Notes under the pieces: generated by a model
Told to the model about the DNA's origin: nothing
Database searches by the model: none
The model's input: the letters and a program-made list of their open reading frames with translations, nothing else
Origin: Coriobacteriaceae bacterium
GTDB lineage: Bacteria > Actinomycetota > Coriobacteriia > Coriobacteriales > Eggerthellaceae
Assembly: GCA_015062635.1 (NCBI GenBank)
Contig: SUUF01000003.1
Span: forward strand, 19,167 to 27,460
Length of the DNA: 8,294 nt
Reading direction: 5' to 3'
Translations under genes and position numbers: made by a program
Shown here: in pieces, positions 6,048-8,294 of the stretch
How the letters are laid out: each line of letters starts with the position of its first letter
How positions within the stretch are numbered: position 1 is the stretch's first letter

Positions 6048-6371
6048 TCAAGGCACATAATCGAAGCCCCGCATGTCACCCAGCGTATGACATGGCATGC
6101 ATATGAAAGCGATCTGCCGCGCAAGCACGGTCGCCACGCGCGATTGGCAGTCGTCGTCGACGAGAATCTCGATGGGGCCGGCGCAGCCGGCGGGAATCGG
6201 GAAGCCGACGAGTTCGCGGGCGGTGGCCGCGAACGTCGCCGGGCTGGTCATGCGGCTGGGGCGCGCATATGCCTGCGCGCCTTCGTCTCATGCCTGCATG
6301 GACGAAACGCCGGTTGTCGCCAGCCGCTTCGCGACTCCCCCTGCCGTGCCCCAAAACGTGTCCCAATTCTA
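6048..6371 (-). pseudogene. Possible decayed coding remnant in the divergent intergenic region
   Basis: One minus-strand frame reads like protein across this stretch, with mostly G/C-ending codons and a balanced composition, unlike the Arg-rich shadow frames. It includes GGVAKRLATTGVSSMQA, then an in-frame TGA (6290-6288), then DEGAQAYARPSR and a run from Met (ATG 6251) with segments such as FAATARELVGFPIPAG and PIEILVDDD, ending at 6048. No ribosome binding site precedes ATG 6251 and no start codon is seen further upstream in frame before a TAG at about 6371. The last 20 codons lose the G/C-ending bias. I do not recognise the family. A broken gene, or a chance open frame in high-GC DNA, are both possible. 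Confidence 0.28.
6261..6306. repeat. Two adjacent hairpins in the divergent intergenic region
   Basis: GCGCGCA/TGCGCGC (6261-6267 and 6274-6280) is a perfect 7-bp stem with a 6-base loop. Next to it TTCGTC/GACGAA (6282-6287 and 6301-6306) encloses CATG/CATG with one bulged T. Both contain ATGCCTGC (6269-6276 and 6290-6297). No T-run follows on either strand. They lie within the possible coding remnant, so they may have no role. Confidence 0.25.
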
Positions 6372-6384
6372 TCCGGGGACGCAT
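6344..6384. repeat. Possible dispersed intergenic repeat element
   Basis: This stretch begins with GTGCCCCAAAACGTGTCCC (6347-6365) and goes on to a GGGGAC (6375-6380) that can pair with GTCCC. Its base make-up and pattern of C-runs, CAAAACGTG and G-runs differ from the genes on both sides. It resembles short repeated intergenic sequence, but only one copy is in the window, so this is a guess from appearance. Confidence 0.25.
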
Positions 6385-6402
6385 TGTAGTACGCATGCCG
6401 AC

Positions 6403-6432
6403 GCAAGCTGGCCATCATAGTACCCAGCTTGC
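6403..6432. promoter_or_regulatory. 9-bp inverted repeat, possible operator upstream of the RNA methyltransferase gene
   Basis: GCAAGCTGG (6403-6411) and CCAGCTTGC (6424-6432) are perfect inverted copies with a 12-base spacer. The right arm overlaps the best -35 candidate of the plus-strand gene (TTGCCA, 6429-6434). No T-run follows, so it is not an obvious terminator. Confidence 0.4.
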
Positions 6433-6484
6433 CAGCCCCGCGCGGTTGTGCGGTATCATCGAGGCGTTAGATTGACGCAAGGAG
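6429..6484 (+). promoter_or_regulatory. Candidate promoter and ribosome binding site of the RNA methyltransferase gene
   Basis: TTGCCA (6429-6434) and TATCAT (6454-6459) are reasonable -35 and -10 hexamers, but the 19-base spacing is long. AAGGAG (6479-6484) lies six bases before the ATG at 6491 and fixes the start. Confidence 0.45.
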
Positions 6485-6490
6485 CTTTCG

Positions 6491-7810
6491 ATGTCTCAAA
6501 CGGTACGCATTCATTCGCTTGCATACGGCTCGTCGGGCGTGGGACGCCTCGACACGGGAAAGACGGTGTTCGTGGACGGCACCGTGCCGGGCGACGTCGT
6601 GGAAATCGAGCTCGTGAGCGACGGCGCGAGCTTTGCACGTGGCAAAGTGACGCGGGTGGCCGAGGCCTCCCCCGACCGCGTCGAGCCGTTCTGCCCCTAC
6701 GCGGGCATCTGCGGGGGCTGCCCCTGGGCGCAGGTCTCGTACGAGGCGCAGCTGGCCGCCAAGCGGGCGAACCTCGTGTCGAACCTCGTGCGCATCGCGA
6801 AGCTCGCCGAAGCCGAGGCCGAGGAGCTCACCGGCGAATGCGTGCCGAGCAAGCGGCGCACGGGATACCGCAACAAGATCGAGCTGGCGGTGGGCCGCGA
6901 CGGCGCCGGGCGCATCGACCTGGGCTTCCACCAAATGGCAAGCGACAAGCTCATCGTGCCCGACGCCTGCCCCATCGCGCATGACGCCATCGCGAAGGCG
7001 CCCAAGGCGCTGCGCGGTGCGGTGCGATTCCTGAACAGCCGTTCCGACCTGGGAATCTTCCGCATCGGCGTGCGCCATTCGCTGCGCACGAAAAGCCTCG
7101 AGGTGGCGCTGTGGACCACGCCCGGCCCCGCGCCGCGCGCGCAGATAGCCAAGGTCGTGGGCGACGCCCTGCATCCCACGAGCATCGTGCGCGTGCTCGC
7201 AGAGGAGGGCAAGGCGCGCAAGGTGAAGAAGGTCGAGGTGCTGCATGGCGCCGGGTCGTGGGAAGAGGATCTCGCGGGCTTCAGGCATCGCGTGAGCGCG
7301 CCGAGCTTCTTCCAGGTGAACACCGCCCAAGCCGAAAAGCTCATCGGGCTGGCGATGGCCGGCCTCGAGCTGGACGAGGGAAGCTTCGTGGCCGACCTGT
7401 ATTCGGGCGTGGGCTCGTTCACGCTGCCGCTCGCCGCAGCCGGCTGCGACGTCGTGGCCGTGGAAAGCGCCGGGTCGTCGGTGCGCGACCTGCGGCGTTC
7501 CGCCGACAAGTACCAGCTGCCCATCGAGGTGCTCGGCGGCGATGCCGCACGCGAGCTGCCTACGTTAGGCGGACTCGACGCCCTGGTGGTCGACCCGCCG
7601 CGCGCCGGGCTCGCGAAGAGCGTGCCCGCCGACATCGCGGCCGCCGGCCCCAACCGTGTTGCCTACGTGAGCTGCGACCCCGCGACGCTGTGCCGCGACA
7701 TCGCCCGCTTCGCCGAGCAGGGATACCGCCCGGTGCGCATCACGCCGGTCGACCTGTTCCCGCAGACCTACCACGTCGAGACCGTGGCGATCCTCGCGCG
7801 AAAGGCATGA
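6491..7810 (+). CDS. TrmA/RlmD-family class I SAM-dependent RNA (uracil-C5) methyltransferase with [4Fe-4S] site
   Basis: This 439-residue cytosolic enzyme is predicted to methylate carbon 5 of a uridine in rRNA or tRNA. A TRAM RNA-binding domain covers about residues 1-58. Four cysteines match the RlmD (RumA) iron-sulfur site: Cys68, Cys74, Cys77 (C-x5-C-x2-C) and Cys160. The substrate-side segment PSFFQVN is at 271-277 and the SAM-binding motif DLYSGVGSF at 302-310. DPPRAGL (368-374) is followed by VSCDPATLCRD (393-403), with nucleophile Cys395, and HVET (428-431), with the general base Glu430. All catalytic parts are intact and length is normal for the family. Which uridine it modifies cannot be told from sequence: RlmD, RlmCD and TrmA-like roles are all possible, so I give no symbol. 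It overlaps the next gene by ATGA. Confidence 0.92.
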   Translation: MSQTVRIHSLAYGSSGVGRLDTGKTVFVDGTVPGDVVEIELVSDGASFARGKVTRVAEASPDRVEPFCPYAGICGGCPWAQVSYEAQLAAKRANLVSNLVRIAKLAEAEAEELTGECVPSKRRTGYRNKIELAVGRDGAGRIDLGFHQMASDKLIVPDACPIAHDAIAKAPKALRGAVRFLNSRSDLGIFRIGVRHSLRTKSLEVALWTTPGPAPRAQIAKVVGDALHPTSIVRVLAEEGKARKVKKVEVLHGAGSWEEDLAGFRHRVSAPSFFQVNTAQAEKLIGLAMAGLELDEGSFVADLYSGVGSFTLPLAAAGCDVVAVESAGSSVRDLRRSADKYQLPIEVLGGDAARELPTLGGLDALVVDPPRAGLAKSVPADIAAAGPNRVAYVSCDPATLCRDIARFAEQGYRPVRITPVDLFPQTYHVETVAILARKA

Positions 7811-8280
7811 CGGTGGACCTGCCGCAATTCGACGGAAAACTCGTGCGCATAGTCGAAGCCGGAGGGGCTTCGTACGTCGGCAGGTGCGAATACCTCTCGG
7901 ACGAATACAACCTGCACGAATACGGGCATTCGGAACCGGGCTTGATGCTCGCCTGCTTCCTGTTCTACGAAGGCGACATCGCCGACGTCATCGAGCTGGA
8001 GGAAGCCGATGGCCCCTACCGCCCGTTTTCCGACCCCTACGGAACGCTCGAGGAAGAGGCCGCCGAGGACCCCGATTTAATCGACGAGTTCCTGACCTCG
8101 GAAGACGACGATGTCGTGGTGCGGATGCTGCGTTGCCTGCACGACTGCCCGAACCTCGAGCCGGGATGCGCGCCGGCATATCGCGACGCCGTGCTCGCCC
8201 AGGTGCGGGAACTCGCCGCCGCCACGGCTAGCGACGCCGTCGCACGAGAGGCGGCCCGTCTGCTCGAGCGGTGGGGATGA
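7807..8280 (+). CDS. Small acidic protein of unknown function, translationally coupled to the RNA methyltransferase
   Basis: I do not recognise this 157-residue protein. It begins at ATG 7807, whose last two bases form part of the methyltransferase stop codon (ATGA), with a weak AAAGG just upstream, so translation is probably coupled. The first 70 residues look like a small beta-rich domain: FDGKLVRIVEAGGASYVGRC (8-27), then CEYLSDEYNLHEYGH and an aromatic strand LACFLFYEGDIADVIELEE (48-66). This suggests an SH3- or Sm-like barrel, which is inference. Residues 75-105 are strongly acidic (DLIDEFLTSEDDD and neighbours). The last 55 residues look helical, with CLHDCPNLEPGC (109-120) carrying three cysteines. 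There is no signal peptide or membrane helix. Codon use matches its neighbours. The stop codon is 14 bases before the window end. Confidence 0.8.
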   Translation: MTVDLPQFDGKLVRIVEAGGASYVGRCEYLSDEYNLHEYGHSEPGLMLACFLFYEGDIADVIELEEADGPYRPFSDPYGTLEEEAAEDPDLIDEFLTSEDDDVVVRMLRCLHDCPNLEPGCAPAYRDAVLAQVRELAAATASDAVAREAARLLERWG

Positions 8281-8294
8281 CGGCGGGCGGCGCA

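Noticed and set aside
5367..6389. Plus-strand open frame across the isomerase gene and the divergent gap
   Set aside because: Composition is Arg/Ala/His-rich, it runs antisense to an intact cyclophilin gene, and no motif is recognised.
6076..6396. 106-codon minus-strand open frame in the divergent gap
   Set aside because: It is dominated by Arg, His and Pro and has no ribosome binding site. The other minus-strand frame is more protein-like.
7111..7806. In-frame extension of the last gene back into the methyltransferase gene
   Set aside because: The upstream part is an Arg-rich shadow of the methyltransferase. ATG 7807 with the ATGA overlap is the natural start.

Overview
The window is high-GC DNA with closely packed genes, G/C-ending codons and strong AAGGAG-type ribosome binding sites. 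It carries a cytosolic NiFe hydrogenase and no recognisable mobile element. The overall look, including the style of the proteins, is that of an anaerobic actinobacterium of the Coriobacteriia/Eggerthellaceae type. That placement is inference from style and gene content; no marker gene here proves it.

Layout. Everything left of about 5,972 lies on the minus strand, and the two genes from 6,491 to 8,280 lie on the plus strand. In minus-strand transcription order: a cyclophilin-type peptidyl-prolyl isomerase (5972-5439) behind a TATAAT box; a TPR protein with one membrane anchor (5389-4007), ending at a good intrinsic terminator (3977-3926); nucleoside diphosphate kinase ndk (3874-3464), ending at a 12-bp GC stem (3449-3421); and a tight four-gene operon for a group 3b (sulfhydrogenase-type, NAD(P)-linked) NiFe hydrogenase in the order beta, gamma, delta, alpha. 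The alpha (catalytic) subunit runs off the left edge. On the plus strand, a TrmA/RlmD-family iron-sulfur RNA methyltransferase is joined by an ATGA overlap to a small acidic protein that I do not recognise.

How the genes work together. The hydrogenase subunits form one electron path: NiFe site in alpha, three [4Fe-4S] clusters in delta, two [4Fe-4S] clusters in beta, then [2Fe-2S] and FAD/NAD(P) in gamma. Such enzymes exchange electrons between H2 and NAD(P)H and can reduce sulfur. Their order matches the hydBGDA order of Pyrococcus hydrogenase I. The other genes are housekeeping or unknown and have no evident link to the hydrogenase.

The least ordinary parts are non-coding. The leader between the ndk terminator and the hydrogenase holds two hairpins, one ending just before the ribosome binding site. 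Long inverted repeats lie at the probable promoters of ndk and of the methyltransferase gene. The 518-bp divergent gap (5973-6490) holds what looks like a decayed coding remnant and a possible dispersed repeat. I saw no CRISPR array, tRNA, rRNA, IS element or defence system. The best candidate for something undescribed is the hydrogenase leader; the second is the small partner of the RNA methyltransferase.
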